Source: Peptococcaceae bacterium SCADC1_2_3 (GTDB lineage: Bacteria > Bacillota > Desulfotomaculia > Desulfotomaculales > Nap2-2B). Taken from it: 63,639 bases of DNA. Made by a program: the position numbers and the translations under genes. The stretch lies in contig JJNX02000005.1 of NCBI GenBank assembly GCA_000681355.2, positions 1-63,639 of the forward strand, written 5' to 3'. Positions 17,287 to 25,976 of this stretch are shown one piece after another. The notes under the pieces were generated by a model, which saw only the letters and a program-made list of their open reading frames with translations, was not told where the DNA came from and did not search any database. How positions within the stretch are numbered: the stretch's first letter is position 1; the number at the start of each line of letters is the position of its first letter.

Positions 17287-17477
17287 GTAACTACTCAGGT
17301 TCATAGGGGTAAAGGCACAGAGGCACAAAGTTTTTTTGCCGGACTTACAGATCTCTAGTAGTAGGTAGTTGACAGTTTTTAGTTTACAGAAAAGGAAGTA
17401 ACAATGTTGAGACTAAAAACTCAAAACTATCCACTAAAAACTATCAATTGGACCTCTGTGCCTACCTGAATAGTTAC
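17287..17477. mobile_element. TIR/TSD mobile element, short (decayed) copy of the S23-gene element
   Basis: Bounded by GTAACTACTCAGGT (17287..17300) and ACCTGAATAGTTAC (17464..17477), an imperfect 14-bp inverted repeat, and flanked on both sides by ATAAAATA (17279..17286 and 17478..17485), a perfect 8-bp target duplication. Inside, 17334..17357 still matches the first codons of the four-helix-bundle gene in the copy at 27156..27464 (minus strand, YRDLQVWQK region). The rest of that gene is gone and replaced by an unrelated TAGTTTTTAGT-rich inverted repeat. Confidence 0.85.
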
Positions 17478-17529
17478 ATAAAATAACTAAAAATTTAAAT
17501 TTAAAAAAACAAAAAGGGGAGATCTTGCC

Positions 17530-18291
17530 ATGGCCCAACTTTTTGACGGAAAAGTGGTTCTGGTTACCGGGGCGGGTTCAGGTATTGGCCGGGCCAGTGC
17601 TTTGGCTTTCGTCCGGGAAGGGGCTAAAGTGGTGGTGGCTGAATATAACCCGGATAGCGGCGAAGAAACCGCCGCCTTAATTAAAAGGGATAAGGGAGAA
17701 GCTGTCTTTATTTGTACAGACGTTTCAAAAGAAGATGAGGTAAAAACCTTAATCGAAAAAACCATTAGCGCGTTCGGACGCCTTGACTGTGCTTTTAACA
17801 ACGCCGGTATTGAAGGTAAGATAGCCTCTACGGTAGAATGTCCCACGGAAAACTGGGACCATGTACTGGCGGTTAACCTGAAAGGGATATGGCTATGTAT
17901 GAAATATGAGCTTTTACTAATGCTCCGGCAGAAAAAGGGGGCTATGGTAAATTGTTCCTCTGTCGCCGGATTGGTTGGTTTTAAAGGTTTGCCTGCTTAC
18001 GTGGCCAGTAAACACGGGATTATTGGTCTTACCCGGACGGCAGCTTTAGAGTATGCTAAGGAAAATATTAGAATCAATGCCGTTTGCCCAGGGGTAATCC
18101 AAACTCCGATGGTTGAAAGGGTTACCGGAGGCAATGCTGCTGTCCAAGCCCAGTTTGAAGCTGGCGAACCCGTTGGCCGGCTGGGGCAACCGGAAGAAGT
18201 TGCCGCGGCAGTATTATGGCTATGTTCTGAGGCGGCTTCCTTTGTAACGGGACATACTATGGTGGTAGATGGCGGCTGGGTAGCCCAATAA
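17530..18291 (+). CDS. SDR-family NAD(P)-dependent oxidoreductase
   Basis: A 253-residue classical short-chain dehydrogenase with a Rossmann fold. The cofactor loop TGAGSGIG is at 13-20, NNAG at 90-93, and the catalytic Ser144, Tyr157 and Lys161 (AYVASKHG) are all present. Glu38 after the second strand (VVVAEYN) suggests NAD over NADP, by general family rule. The C-terminus TGHTMVVDGGW is standard. Substrate cannot be told; 3-oxoacyl-ACP reductase-like and alcohol dehydrogenase roles are both possible. It is a single-gene unit with a terminator directly downstream. AAAGGGGAG precedes the ATG. Confidence 0.9.
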   Translation: MAQLFDGKVVLVTGAGSGIGRASALAFVREGAKVVVAEYNPDSGEETAALIKRDKGEAVFICTDVSKEDEVKTLIEKTISAFGRLDCAFNNAGIEGKIASTVECPTENWDHVLAVNLKGIWLCMKYELLLMLRQKKGAMVNCSSVAGLVGFKGLPAYVASKHGIIGLTRTAALEYAKENIRINAVCPGVIQTPMVERVTGGNAAVQAQFEAGEPVGRLGQPEEVAAAVLWLCSEAASFVTGHTMVVDGGWVAQ

Positions 18292-18304
18292 TATTTTCTC
18301 TCCC

Positions 18305-18331
18305 TCCCGGTGATGCCACCGGGATTTTTTT
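18305..18331 (+). terminator. Rho-independent terminator of the SDR gene
   Basis: Stem CCCGGT/ACCGGG with a GATGCC loop, followed by a run of seven T. It starts about 14 bases after the SDR stop codon. Confidence 0.85.
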
Positions 18332-18366
18332 ATTTCGACCGGTTGATCATGGTAATCATATTTTAC

Positions 18367-18753
18367 CTATACAGAACATTTATGACACAAACCGTAAAAA
18401 AACAAGCAGTGGCCGGTTACTTTCATCCCAATACATTTATTTGCTTCTTCCTCCAGGTGATGTTGGGAGGGGAAATCAAAGTCGTAAATACGCTTACATT
18501 TTTCACATAAAAAATGGTAGTGTCTTTTAGGGTTGCCGTCAAAACAACTATATATTCCTAAATAATTTAGCTCTTGAATTTCGCCTGTTTTTTTTAAAAG
18601 GCTTAAATTTCGGTAAACGGTACTTAAACTAAGGCTAGGCATCTCTTTACGGGCCTGCTCAAAAATCCAATCTGCGGCAGGATGAATATTTGTACGGCGC
18701 AAAATATCCAAAATCAGCTTTTTTTGTTTGGTCATACGAATGTATTTAGGCAC
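18367..18753 (-). CDS. Fur-family metalloregulator (PerR/Fur/Zur-like)
   Basis: A 128-residue winged-helix repressor. The DNA-binding part ends in LSLSTVYRNLSLLKKTGEI (about 41-59), the usual Fur recognition helix. The dimer domain holds the structural zinc pairs CEKC (about 83-86) and CHKC (about 123-126), and the regulatory metal side has HYHF (78-81). It could sense iron, zinc, manganese or peroxide; the key PerR residues cannot be decided by eye. It lies convergent to the SDR gene and 18 bases after the M20 peptidase gene on the same strand, so it may be cotranscribed with it. Confidence 0.9.
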   Translation of the reverse strand: MPKYIRMTKQKKLILDILRRTNIHPAADWIFEQARKEMPSLSLSTVYRNLSLLKKTGEIQELNYLGIYSCFDGNPKRHYHFLCEKCKRIYDFDFPSQHHLEEEANKCIGMKVTGHCLFFYGLCHKCSV

Positions 18754-18771
18754 AATTTCTTACCCCTATGG

Positions 18772-19932
18772 TTATAAGTTTCCCTCCGCCGTTTTTTTTA
18801 TGATTTCCACCATATACCGGGCGCTGGTTACTAAGTCTGCCACCCGGATAAATTCTTCGGTGGTATGTACTTTTTGCATCCCAAGGCCCAAATTAGCCGT
18901 GGGTATGCCCTGGGAATTAAAAATATTAGCGTCACTGCCTCCGCCTGATTTTTTTAGGCGTGGAGTTAAGCCAAGACTTTGGGCGGCTTTAACCGCTACT
19001 TGAACTACCGGCGCCTCTTCCGAAAGGCAAAACCCGGGGTAAATAGTTTCGGTATTAATACACGCTTTAGCCCCAAAGGAAGCGGCGGTTTCTTTTAAAA
19101 TGCCGCATATTTCTTCAGTTTGCTTTTGACGTTTAGTCTCATTTAAACTTCTTGTTTCCCCTTCTAAATAAACAGCTTCCGGAACTATGTTCGTGGCTCT
19201 GCCTCCTGATATAAGGCCAATGTTAGCGGTAGTTTCTTCGTCCAGGCGGCCTAAGGACATCCTGGCAATGGCATGGGCACACACATATATAGCGTTAAGG
19301 CCTTCCTCAGGATTAATACCCGCGTGCGCTGCCCGGCCTTTGATCGTGGCCGTTATTTTATCCTGCGAGGGAGCCTGAATTACAATTGTTCCCGGTGGTC
19401 CATCGCAATCTAAAACATAGCCCAGGGGAACCCTGCTTGAGGTGTAGTACAGATTCTTCGCCCCGTACAAGCCCCCTTCTTCCCAGATGGTAAAGACAAC
19501 TACCAGGCCACAGCGGTCAAACCAACCCTCTTCTTTAATTACCTGTACCGCCTCTAAAATAACCGCAATCCCAGCCTTATCATCAGCGCCAAGCACAGTA
19601 TTTCCTTTTGCTCGAATTATCCCTTTTTCAACAAGGGGCTTAATTCCCTGTCCTGGTTCTACGGTGTCCATATGAGCGCATAAAAACAGCCTGTCCCTTT
19701 GGCTAAAATCAGACGTGCGGGCTATAAGATTGCCGGTCGTACCACCCATTTTTTGGCCTGCTTTGTCTTCCTGCACAAATAAACCTAAAGAAAGAAGTTT
19801 TTCTTTAAGTAAATCTGCCAGCTTTCTTTCCCGGCCACTGGGGCTGTCCACCTGAACCAGCTCAAGAAAATTGGCTACTAAGCGGCGCTCACTAATCACT
19901 CTTATAACCCGCCCTTTCACGTCGCTGATCAT
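18772..19932 (-). CDS. M20-family metallopeptidase, PepT-like
   Basis: A 386-residue zinc-dependent aminopeptidase of the M20 family, closest in form to tripeptidase T. Metal ligands and catalytic residues: His87 and Asp89 (CAHMDT), Asp117/118 (GADDKAG), Glu151/152 (WEEGGLYG). A dimerisation domain lies at about 190-300 and the closing His is in KVHTTEEF (about 357). It releases N-terminal residues from small peptides in the cytoplasm. The preceding kor genes end 80 bases upstream across a repeat, so a common transcript is possible. Confidence 0.88.
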   Translation of the reverse strand: MISDVKGRVIRVISERRLVANFLELVQVDSPSGRERKLADLLKEKLLSLGLFVQEDKAGQKMGGTTGNLIARTSDFSQRDRLFLCAHMDTVEPGQGIKPLVEKGIIRAKGNTVLGADDKAGIAVILEAVQVIKEEGWFDRCGLVVVFTIWEEGGLYGAKNLYYTSSRVPLGYVLDCDGPPGTIVIQAPSQDKITATIKGRAAHAGINPEEGLNAIYVCAHAIARMSLGRLDEETTANIGLISGGRATNIVPEAVYLEGETRSLNETKRQKQTEEICGILKETAASFGAKACINTETIYPGFCLSEEAPVVQVAVKAAQSLGLTPRLKKSGGGSDANIFNSQGIPTANLGLGMQKVHTTEEFIRVADLVTSARYMVEIIKKTAEGNL

Positions 19933-19978
19933 TAGTTGTTAAAAGTAAATAAGCCTAAAAAATATCTTTTAACTATTC

Positions 19979-20010
19979 CTGACGTCCGACGACTAACGTC
20001 CGACGACCGA
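19979..20010. repeat. GACGTCCGACGAC-type direct repeat
   Basis: Two tandem units ACGTCCGACGA. Related GTCGTC/GACGAC strings occur at 41242..41262, 44638..44668 and 44697..44737. All are at gene ends or between genes. Confidence 0.7.
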
Positions 20011-20011
20011 A

Positions 20012-20572
20012 TTAGCCTGCCTTTTCTTTTGCCAGGTGATCAAAAAATTGAGCTCCTGCTTTTAAAGCTCTTTGGTTAAGGGCAATTAATTTTTGGTGGC
20101 GGGGGGGGAATACTTTACCCAACGATTCTATGGCTAATTCCAGGCTTACTATTTGGGTTAAGAAAATAAGCGCGCCTAAAACAATATTCACGGCAACTTT
20201 ATTATTGCCTAACTCCTCGGCCAGTTTATTGGCGGAGATGTACATCACCTGAACATCTTTACGCGCTATCTTACAATTAACCAGAGAACTATTTACTACA
20301 ATTAAGCCATTCGAGACCACGCTTTGTTCGAATTTTTCAAGCGATGGCCTGTTCATAGCCATCAGGGCCTCCGGTTCACTTACAATTGGGGAACTGATGG
20401 GCCGGCTAGATATAGTTACCCCGCAATTAGCCGTACCGCCGCGCATTTCTGCCCCGTAAGAAGGTACCCAGGTTACGTGTTTACCGGCTAAGGTTCCTGC
20501 GTAAGCCAGTAACTGGCCGGCAGATAAAATTCCCTGACCACCAAAACCTGCTAATAAAACGCTCTCAAACAT
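20012..20572 (-). CDS. korC: 2-oxoacid:ferredoxin oxidoreductase, gamma subunit
   Basis: The 186-residue gamma subunit of a KGOR/VOR-type enzyme, which oxidatively decarboxylates a 2-oxoacid to acyl-CoA using ferredoxin. The opening [18 protein letters not shown] (10-27) and [13 protein letters not shown] (39-51) are the family hallmarks. Its start overlaps the stop of the beta subunit gene by eight bases. Likely substrates are 2-oxoglutarate or branched-chain 2-oxoacids; the sequence by eye does not settle which. It is the last gene of the minus-strand kor set. Confidence 0.9.
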   Translation of the reverse strand: MFESVLLAGFGGQGILSAGQLLAYAGTLAGKHVTWVPSYGAEMRGGTANCGVTISSRPISSPIVSEPEALMAMNRPSLEKFEQSVVSNGLIVVNSSLVNCKIARKDVQVMYISANKLAEELGNNKVAVNIVLGALIFLTQIVSLELAIESLGKVFPPRHQKLIALNQRALKAGAQFFDHLAKEKAG

Positions 20573-21323
20573 TTTTTGCCTCCTCTTTTGGTATCTTAAA
20601 ATCCCCTAAAGGATAATAAGCAATTAAATTTTCAGCCAGCCAATTCAAAGCTTCGGCTGGTGATAAACCCCAGTTGGTGGGACAGGTCGAAAGTATTTCC
20701 ACTAGCGCAAAGCCCAATCCTCTTAACTGAACTTGAAAAGCCTTTTTAATTGCTTTTTTAGCTTTTATAATGCTAGCCGGATTATGAACTGAAACCCTGG
20801 CTACATAAGCCGTGCCTTCTATAACGCTAAGCATTTCACAGACCTTTATTGGATTGCCGTTAATTTCTCTATCTCTCCCGTAAGGAGTAGTGGCGGTTAT
20901 CTGCCCGGGCAAAGTGGTTGGAGCCATTTGTCCGCCGGTCATCCCGTAAACACTGTTATTAATAAAAAAAACAGAAATTTTTTCTCCCCGGGCCGCCGCG
21001 TGGATAATTTCCCCCATTCCAATGGCTGCTAAATCACCATCACCTTGATAGGTAAATACTACCCGGTCAGGTAAAGCCCTTTTAATGCCTGTGGCTACCG
21101 CAGGCGCGCGTCCGTGAGCCGCCTGAAAAATATCGCAGGCAAAATAATTATAAGCAAACACCGCACAACCAACTGGACAAACGCCAATTGTCTGCTCAAA
21201 AATATTTAACTCCTCAATTGCCTCGGCAATTAACCGGTGAATAATACCGTGAGTACAACCAGGACAAAAGTGAAAGGGCACATCTTCTAAAGCCTTGGTT
21301 CGGGCAAAAACCTTTTTAAACAC
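20565..21323 (-). CDS. korB: 2-oxoacid:ferredoxin oxidoreductase, beta subunit (TPP-binding)
   Basis: A 252-residue thiamine diphosphate-binding subunit. FCPGCTHGI (18-26) and the TPP motif GDGDLAAIG (about 95-103) with [18 protein letters not shown] (119-136) are clear. It starts with GTG at 21323, whose first base is the last base of the alpha-subunit stop, so the two are tightly coupled. It forms the active site with the alpha subunit and passes electrons through the ferredoxin-like delta subunit. Confidence 0.93.
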   Translation of the reverse strand: MFKKVFARTKALEDVPFHFCPGCTHGIIHRLIAEAIEELNIFEQTIGVCPVGCAVFAYNYFACDIFQAAHGRAPAVATGIKRALPDRVVFTYQGDGDLAAIGMGEIIHAAARGEKISVFFINNSVYGMTGGQMAPTTLPGQITATTPYGRDREINGNPIKVCEMLSVIEGTAYVARVSVHNPASIIKAKKAIKKAFQVQLRGLGFALVEILSTCPTNWGLSPAEALNWLAENLIAYYPLGDFKIPKEEAKNV

Positions 21324-22390
21324 TAGGGCTCCTCCTCTAAAAGCAACTTTTTTACTTCCTTAACCACGTCAGTTAGTACAGGTAGCATACCCCCATAACG
21401 GCCGTAGAAAAATACCGGACGGCGACCATTAACAGCCAGACGTACATCTTCTATCATTTGTCCCGTACTCATTTCCACCGATAAAAAATAATGCACTGTA
21501 TCTAAACTTAATATAGAGTCAAAAGCCTTAACCGGGAAAGGCCACAGGGTGATAGGTCTTATTAACCCTACCGGTAATCCTTGGTCACGACAATAATCTA
21601 CTACCCCCATACAAATACGCGCTGCTGTACCAAAAGCTACCAGCACAAGCTGGGCGCCTTCTGTTTGGTAGTTTTCCCACCGCTGTTCATTAGCTTCTAT
21701 TTTCTTATACTTTTGGTTAAGTTTGAGGTTATGCTTTTCGGCTTCTTCAGGCACTATATAAAGGGTATTAATAATTCTTTTTGGTCCTCCCATTCTACCG
21801 CTTGCTGCCCATGGCCGGGGAGGGATAAAAAAGTTTTTTTCTTCGTTTAATTCCATTGGCTCCATCATTTGACCCAAAAGACCGTCTCCTAACATTAAAA
21901 CTGGATTAAGATACTTTTCCGCCAAATCAAAGGCCTCCCGGATTAAATCAATGATTTCCTGCACTGAGGAAGGAGCTAGTACTATTAACCGGTAATCGCC
22001 GTGACCACCTCCGCGCGTTGCCTGAAAATAATCAGACTGTACGGGAGCAATATTACCCAGACCAGGCCCCCCGCGCATAATATTTACAATTACGCAAGGC
22101 AATTCGGCACAGGCAATAAATGAAATCCCTTCTTGCATTAAGCTTATGCCTGGTCCTGAAGAAGAAGTCATTGCGCGCGCACCCGCCCCGGCGGCCCCAA
22201 AAACCATATTTATCGAAGCCAGTTCGCTTTCTGCCTGGAGAAAAGTGCCCCCTACTTCAGGCATTCGTTTAGCTAAAAAATGGGCTAACTCACTTTGAGG
22301 GGTAATGGGATAGCCGAAATAAAAACGGCAACCTGCCCGGATGGCTCCTTCGCCAAAGGCTTCATTGCCTTTCATTAATACTTTTGCCAA
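21323..22390 (-). CDS. korA: 2-oxoacid:ferredoxin oxidoreductase, alpha subunit
   Basis: A 355-residue alpha subunit. Hallmarks: [15 protein letters not shown] (20-34), then [11 protein letters not shown] (75-85) and [10 protein letters not shown] (104-113), which belong to the pyrimidine-binding half and its TPP contact region. A TTG start at 22390 has AGGTGG at a good distance; an in-frame ATG at 22375 is possible. It overlaps the ferredoxin-subunit gene by 29 bases. With korB, korC and korD it makes a four-subunit enzyme typical of anaerobes that make or oxidise acyl-CoA with ferredoxin. Confidence 0.93.
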   Translation of the reverse strand: MAKVLMKGNEAFGEGAIRAGCRFYFGYPITPQSELAHFLAKRMPEVGGTFLQAESELASINMVFGAAGAGARAMTSSSGPGISLMQEGISFIACAELPCVIVNIMRGGPGLGNIAPVQSDYFQATRGGGHGDYRLIVLAPSSVQEIIDLIREAFDLAEKYLNPVLMLGDGLLGQMMEPMELNEEKNFFIPPRPWAASGRMGGPKRIINTLYIVPEEAEKHNLKLNQKYKKIEANEQRWENYQTEGAQLVLVAFGTAARICMGVVDYCRDQGLPVGLIRPITLWPFPVKAFDSILSLDTVHYFLSVEMSTGQMIEDVRLAVNGRRPVFFYGRYGGMLPVLTDVVKEVKKLLLEEEP

Positions 22391-22646
22391 CTACAACTTC
22401 CACCTCTTTTTCTACTTCAATAACTATATCCGGGCATATCAGAGCACAAAGAGTGCAACCCGTACATTTTTCTTGCTCTTTAACCGTTGCCGGCCGAAAA
22501 CCCAGGCTGTTAACGCAATCAGCCGGAATAATAATTTTTTGGGGACAAACCAGCTTGCATAATTCACAACCCTTACAGCGGTCTTCTCTAAAGGTTACGC
22601 GGGCCAAAAACCATTCCTCTCCTTCAACTGGGTATTTCTTTGGCAT
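22362..22646 (-). CDS. korD: 2-oxoacid:ferredoxin oxidoreductase, delta subunit (2x[4Fe-4S])
   Basis: A 94-residue bacterial-type ferredoxin with two full cluster motifs: Cys24, 27, 30, 34 (CKGCELCKLVCP) and Cys61, 64, 67, 71 (CTGCTLCALICP). It transfers electrons from the TPP centre to free ferredoxin. I chose the ATG at 22646 (MPKKYP), since the nine extra residues of the longer frame (to 22673) lie inside the upstream ATPase gene. It still overlaps that gene by 23 bases, which implies translational coupling. Confidence 0.9.
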   Translation of the reverse strand: MPKKYPVEGEEWFLARVTFREDRCKGCELCKLVCPQKIIIPADCVNSLGFRPATVKEQEKCTGCTLCALICPDIVIEVEKEVEVVVGKSINERQ

Positions 22647-23355
22647 TTTGTGGTATTTTAAGCAGCGGGTCAATAATACCGTAATACCAGGGGGGTTGCA
22701 TAAATATTTCTAACGGAAGTAAAAATATATCTTCATTTAACTTCCGCCGTACTTGGAGCATTAAATCTCTGCGGACACTTAAGAAGGCTACCGGTAAGTC
22801 TAATTCTGCCGCCACCGTTTTTACTACTTCATGCCCTTTAAAAATAGTCTGGACATCGGTGGCCCAACCTAAATTAGTGTTACTAACTAAACCCGTTATC
22901 TTAAGCCTGGCTGATTTTTCAATGAAGTGGATATTTTTTACAATACTCGCTTTATCCCTCGTAAAAGGCCGGCACTGGTTAATTACGTAATAAAGGGCGT
23001 ACGAATTTTTTAATAAAAAAGCTTTATAGCGTCCTAAAATTGTCGCCCCTATTTCATCGCCGCCTACATCAAATACTCCGTAGTCAAAAGTATCTTCCAA
23101 AACGCCTTGGATAGCCGGTGGAAGAGAAGGTAAATCTGCATTAGCCAGTTCACCGCGGGGACAAATAACTTTAAGTCCCATGTGTTCTAAAACGTGCCTC
23201 ACCATACGGGTACGAAAGTAGGGATTGATAATATCTAAATCAACTATAGTGGTAGGATAACCTTGCTTAACTAAAAACAAAGCAAAGTTAAGTGCGATTT
23301 CTGTTTTGCCGCTTCCTAAATTACCTACAAAGATAGTTAATTTTTTTTCGTGCAA
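22624..23355 (-). CDS. MinD/ParA-like P-loop ATPase upstream of kor genes
   Basis: A 243-residue P-loop protein. The Walker A is GNLGSGKTE (11-19), followed by the TTIVDLDIINPYFRTR pattern, and a second acidic motif is at VFDVGGDEIGAT (about 94-105). It lacks the deviant-Walker second lysine seen in MinD, so it is a looser SIMIBI relative. It overlaps the ferredoxin subunit gene and heads the kor operon, which suggests a role in assembly or regulation of the oxidoreductase, perhaps cluster loading; this is inference from position only. Confidence 0.75.
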   Translation of the reverse strand: MHEKKLTIFVGNLGSGKTEIALNFALFLVKQGYPTTIVDLDIINPYFRTRMVRHVLEHMGLKVICPRGELANADLPSLPPAIQGVLEDTFDYGVFDVGGDEIGATILGRYKAFLLKNSYALYYVINQCRPFTRDKASIVKNIHFIEKSARLKITGLVSNTNLGWATDVQTIFKGHEVVKTVAAELDLPVAFLSVRRDLMLQVRRKLNEDIFLLPLEIFMQPPWYYGIIDPLLKIPQNAKEIPS

Positions 23356-23449
23356 TTTTTTTTCCCCATGATTTAAAAAATAAAAGCGATCCTAAAAATA
23401 ATCCTTTATGGTTTTGTATACTTTCGCTAAAAAAACTTAATTTCCTGCT

Positions 23450-24283
23450 TTATTTTCGACCTAAAAGGTCTAAAAAATTTAAAAAACGATTTTGGGCTAT
23501 TATTTGGGTAAAGGAATATTTTTCCGTAACGATATGAAAGATTATTAAACAAACCAGGTAAATTATTTTTACCGGAGCGGCTAAAACCCAAACTGCAACA
23601 ACCCCTAGAGCAGCTCCTAAAGCATTTGCCCCTGTATCACCCATCATTGTCTTGGCCTTTAAATCAAACCCTAGGTAAGCCAGTAAACTTCCGCTAACGG
23701 CAGCCAAAAAAATTATTTCTTCTTCTCCCCAACCTAAAATAAAAAAAATAACGGTCAGGAATAAAAACCCTTTTCCAGCCCGGCCTGGCCTTAAGTCTAA
23801 CAAATTTATGGTGTTTACCGTAAGTACCACCATTAGAATATTTACCAAAACCCATAACCAGGAACCGGTATTTACAGTCAACAGGGCTGCTCCCACTAAT
23901 CCAAATGTAGCCTTAATTGCTCCGGTGGTTAGCTGGCCCTTCTTAAAACTGGCGAAAAGGTGCCCTTTTAAACCTGAGGTGACCTTTGAACCCCAAACAT
24001 CATCTACCAAACCCAAACAAGTAAATATGGCAAAGGCAAGCAAAAAAGCATCCGCTTTTATACTTGCCCTTTCAGGCAAAAAAGGAAGAAAAACAGTTAT
24101 CACCAATAAAGTAGTTAAAAAGAAAACTATTCCTACCCCAACCGGGATAAGCTCATTTTTGTAATTAAGCCTTAAAAAACTAGCTTCTTGTATTATAGTA
24201 ATTATTTTAGGCAAAATCAAGTAAGAAAATAAAAAACTTATTAAAAAAAAACTTATTAAAAAAAATAGTACTTCACACCGCAC
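23450..24283 (-). CDS. MraY/WecA-like polyprenyl-phosphate sugar-phosphate transferase
   Basis: A 277-residue membrane protein with about eight to ten helices. The family acid motifs are present: LVDDVWGS (about 92-99), NTINLLDLRPGRAGK (156-170) and MGDTGANALGA (about 214-224). Enzymes of this superfamily join a UDP-sugar phosphate to undecaprenyl phosphate. It is shorter than MraY (about 320) and lies in a conserved sporulation/envelope neighbourhood beside GT2, SteB- and SteA-like genes, so it may serve a special wall or spore-surface polymer. The exact substrate is unknown. Confidence 0.82.
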   Translation of the reverse strand: MRCEVLFFLISFFLISFLFSYLILPKIITIIQEASFLRLNYKNELIPVGVGIVFFLTTLLVITVFLPFLPERASIKADAFLLAFAIFTCLGLVDDVWGSKVTSGLKGHLFASFKKGQLTTGAIKATFGLVGAALLTVNTGSWLWVLVNILMVVLTVNTINLLDLRPGRAGKGFLFLTVIFFILGWGEEEIIFLAAVSGSLLAYLGFDLKAKTMMGDTGANALGAALGVVAVWVLAAPVKIIYLVCLIIFHIVTEKYSFTQIIAQNRFLNFLDLLGRK

Positions 24284-24310
24284 CTCTTCTTTTAAAGTCT
24301 AAAGCCTAAC

Positions 24311-24380
24311 CGCTTCGAGCAGGGCCAGGCTGGAAGCCTGGCCTACCGGAAGCCCGTTCTACCGGAAGCCTGCCCTACCA
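24311..24380. repeat. Dispersed GGAAGCC-type repeat, long copy
   Basis: About 70 bases built of GGCTGGAAGCC, CCGTTCTACCGGAAGCC and CCTACC units. The reverse complement of nearly the same arrangement lies inside the rodA coding region at 35947..36001, and a short piece at 893..914. Here it is between the GT2 and MraY-like genes. Confidence 0.85.
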
Positions 24381-24395
24381 GATAGCCAACGGCCA

Positions 24396-25061
24396 TCAGG
24401 CACGCCAGGCCAGGGCCAATACTTTTAACACATCATAGAACTGGCGGGAACGATGGATAAAACCTTTTAGGTTCCGGCCGGTTTCTTTATGCCTCATTTG
24501 AACGGGTACCTCACAAACCCGAAAGCCGAGCCTGGCGGCTTTAATAGTCATATTTACTTCTACCCCAAAGTGTGAGGCAAAAGGTAAAATCTTTAAAAAA
24601 ACAGCCCGGCGCATAGCTCGTTGACCGGAAAGAGGAGCTTCGGCTAAAATTCCCGTGTAATACCTTATTCCCATTCTAGCCAGCCCTTTTACGAAACCAA
24701 AGCCACCTTTTTGCCTGGCCGGCGGAAAGCGGGCTATAGTTAAGTCCGCTTCTCCGTTTATTACGGGCCAAAGCAAATGCTTGGCTTGGCCGGCGCTGGG
24801 TCCTAAATCAGCATCCAGGAGAAGAACTATATCCCCGGTTATCTTTTTGGCCCCCTGGTTTAAAGCTTCTCCCTTTCCCATATTGTAAGGCAAAGATATT
24901 ATTTTGGCGCCGGCGGCTTGAGCCTGGGTAGCCGTGTGATCAGTGGAACAATCATCAATAACCAGTATTTCTTTGTCTTCAGGCAAAAAACCAACCGCCT
25001 TTACCGTATCATAAATAAAAGCTTCCTCGTTATAAGCAGGAATAAGCACGGATATTTTCAC
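24396..25061 (-). CDS. Glycosyltransferase family 2
   Basis: A 221-residue GT-A fold transferase. VLIPAYNEEAFI (5-16), the nucleotide Asp in VIDDCSTDHT (about 35-44) and LLDADLGPS (about 81-89, the DxD-like metal site) are present. There are no clear membrane helices. The GTG start at 25061 begins two bases after the SteB/MctB-like stop; a longer frame reaching 25142 would overlap that gene by 80 bases and is rejected. The product probably decorates a lipid-linked sugar together with the adjacent MraY-like enzyme. Confidence 0.87.
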   Translation of the reverse strand: MKISVLIPAYNEEAFIYDTVKAVGFLPEDKEILVIDDCSTDHTATQAQAAGAKIISLPYNMGKGEALNQGAKKITGDIVLLLDADLGPSAGQAKHLLWPVINGEADLTIARFPPARQKGGFGFVKGLARMGIRYYTGILAEAPLSGQRAMRRAVFLKILPFASHFGVEVNMTIKAARLGFRVCEVPVQMRHKETGRNLKGFIHRSRQFYDVLKVLALAWRA

Positions 25062-25062
25062 G

Positions 25063-25950
25063 TTAGATTTTACCTTTATCCTTTTTGCCCGAACTTGCGT
25101 CCAATTTTGGCAAAAGGCTTTGGGCGGTTGGCTTAACACCATAATGACCGGGATTTCCAGCCATGGCCAAAACTAAAGCTGCCTGACCAGGGATAGTGTC
25201 AATATTGTCTATGGTAGTAATTTCTTTTCGCTGGTATGCTTTCATGCAGGAACGGTCAACCTTTGTTTCCTCTACTCCAAAAACAGAAATTTTCTGCTTT
25301 AAAAAATAGTCAATTAAAGGCAAATCAAACGTATCTACTTCATAACACGCTTTTTGTTCCTGACTTCCCCTAATAATGATTACCCCGTTTAAAGGAACTC
25401 CGTACTGGCCAGTTGCTTTAATTATACCCTGGGCGGTTAAAAAGTTTATTAGTTCCTGGTTACCACCGGTGACAATGGTTTGGCCAATTTCATTTGCCAA
25501 ACGCCTGGTTATAAGTTCCGGGGTAAGGTCTTTTTGCCCCCAAAAGGATTGGATTTCCTCCTGGTCAAAACCAGGGTCAGAAAAAATCGTAGTAACTGAG
25601 GATACGGTTACTCCACTTGTTTTTAATGTTTCGGTAAACTCAGGTAAAAAACGATAATTATTAATTTCTACGATGGCTACCTGGTATCCTGACAGGCGCC
25701 CGGCTAATAAAAAAGGTAGACTTTGTTTTTCAAACTGTTCTTTAACGTCATTACTTGTCTCCAAATTATTCACTATAGCTTGAACAGCTTCGTTTTTTTT
25801 CCTTAATTCTTCTATTTGAAGCTCCAGCTTTCGGGTTAGTTGCTGCTGCTGCTTAACCAGCGTATCGTTTCCCAACATAATACTCCCTATTAAAATACCA
25901 ATTCCCAAGGCAAGAAAAGTAGCCACCAAAGAGGCTATGTGGTAACGCAA
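25063..25950 (-). CDS. SteB/MctB-like membrane-anchored protein (DUF3186)
   Basis: A 295-residue protein with one N-terminal membrane helix (IASLVATFLALGIGILIG, 5-22) followed by a coiled coil (about 30-65, rich in Gln, Leu and Glu) and an outside alpha/beta domain. The family was named copper transporter MctB in mycobacteria; its corynebacterial relative SteB pairs with SteA at the division ring. Here it directly follows a SteA-like gene (26-base gap), so a cell-envelope or septum role is more likely than copper export. Confidence 0.75.
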   Translation of the reverse strand: MRYHIASLVATFLALGIGILIGSIMLGNDTLVKQQQQLTRKLELQIEELRKKNEAVQAIVNNLETSNDVKEQFEKQSLPFLLAGRLSGYQVAIVEINNYRFLPEFTETLKTSGVTVSSVTTIFSDPGFDQEEIQSFWGQKDLTPELITRRLANEIGQTIVTGGNQELINFLTAQGIIKATGQYGVPLNGVIIIRGSQEQKACYEVDTFDLPLIDYFLKQKISVFGVEETKVDRSCMKAYQRKEITTIDNIDTIPGQAALVLAMAGNPGHYGVKPTAQSLLPKLDASSGKKDKGKI

Positions 25951-25976
25951 ATTTATAATCAGACTCTATCCACTCC

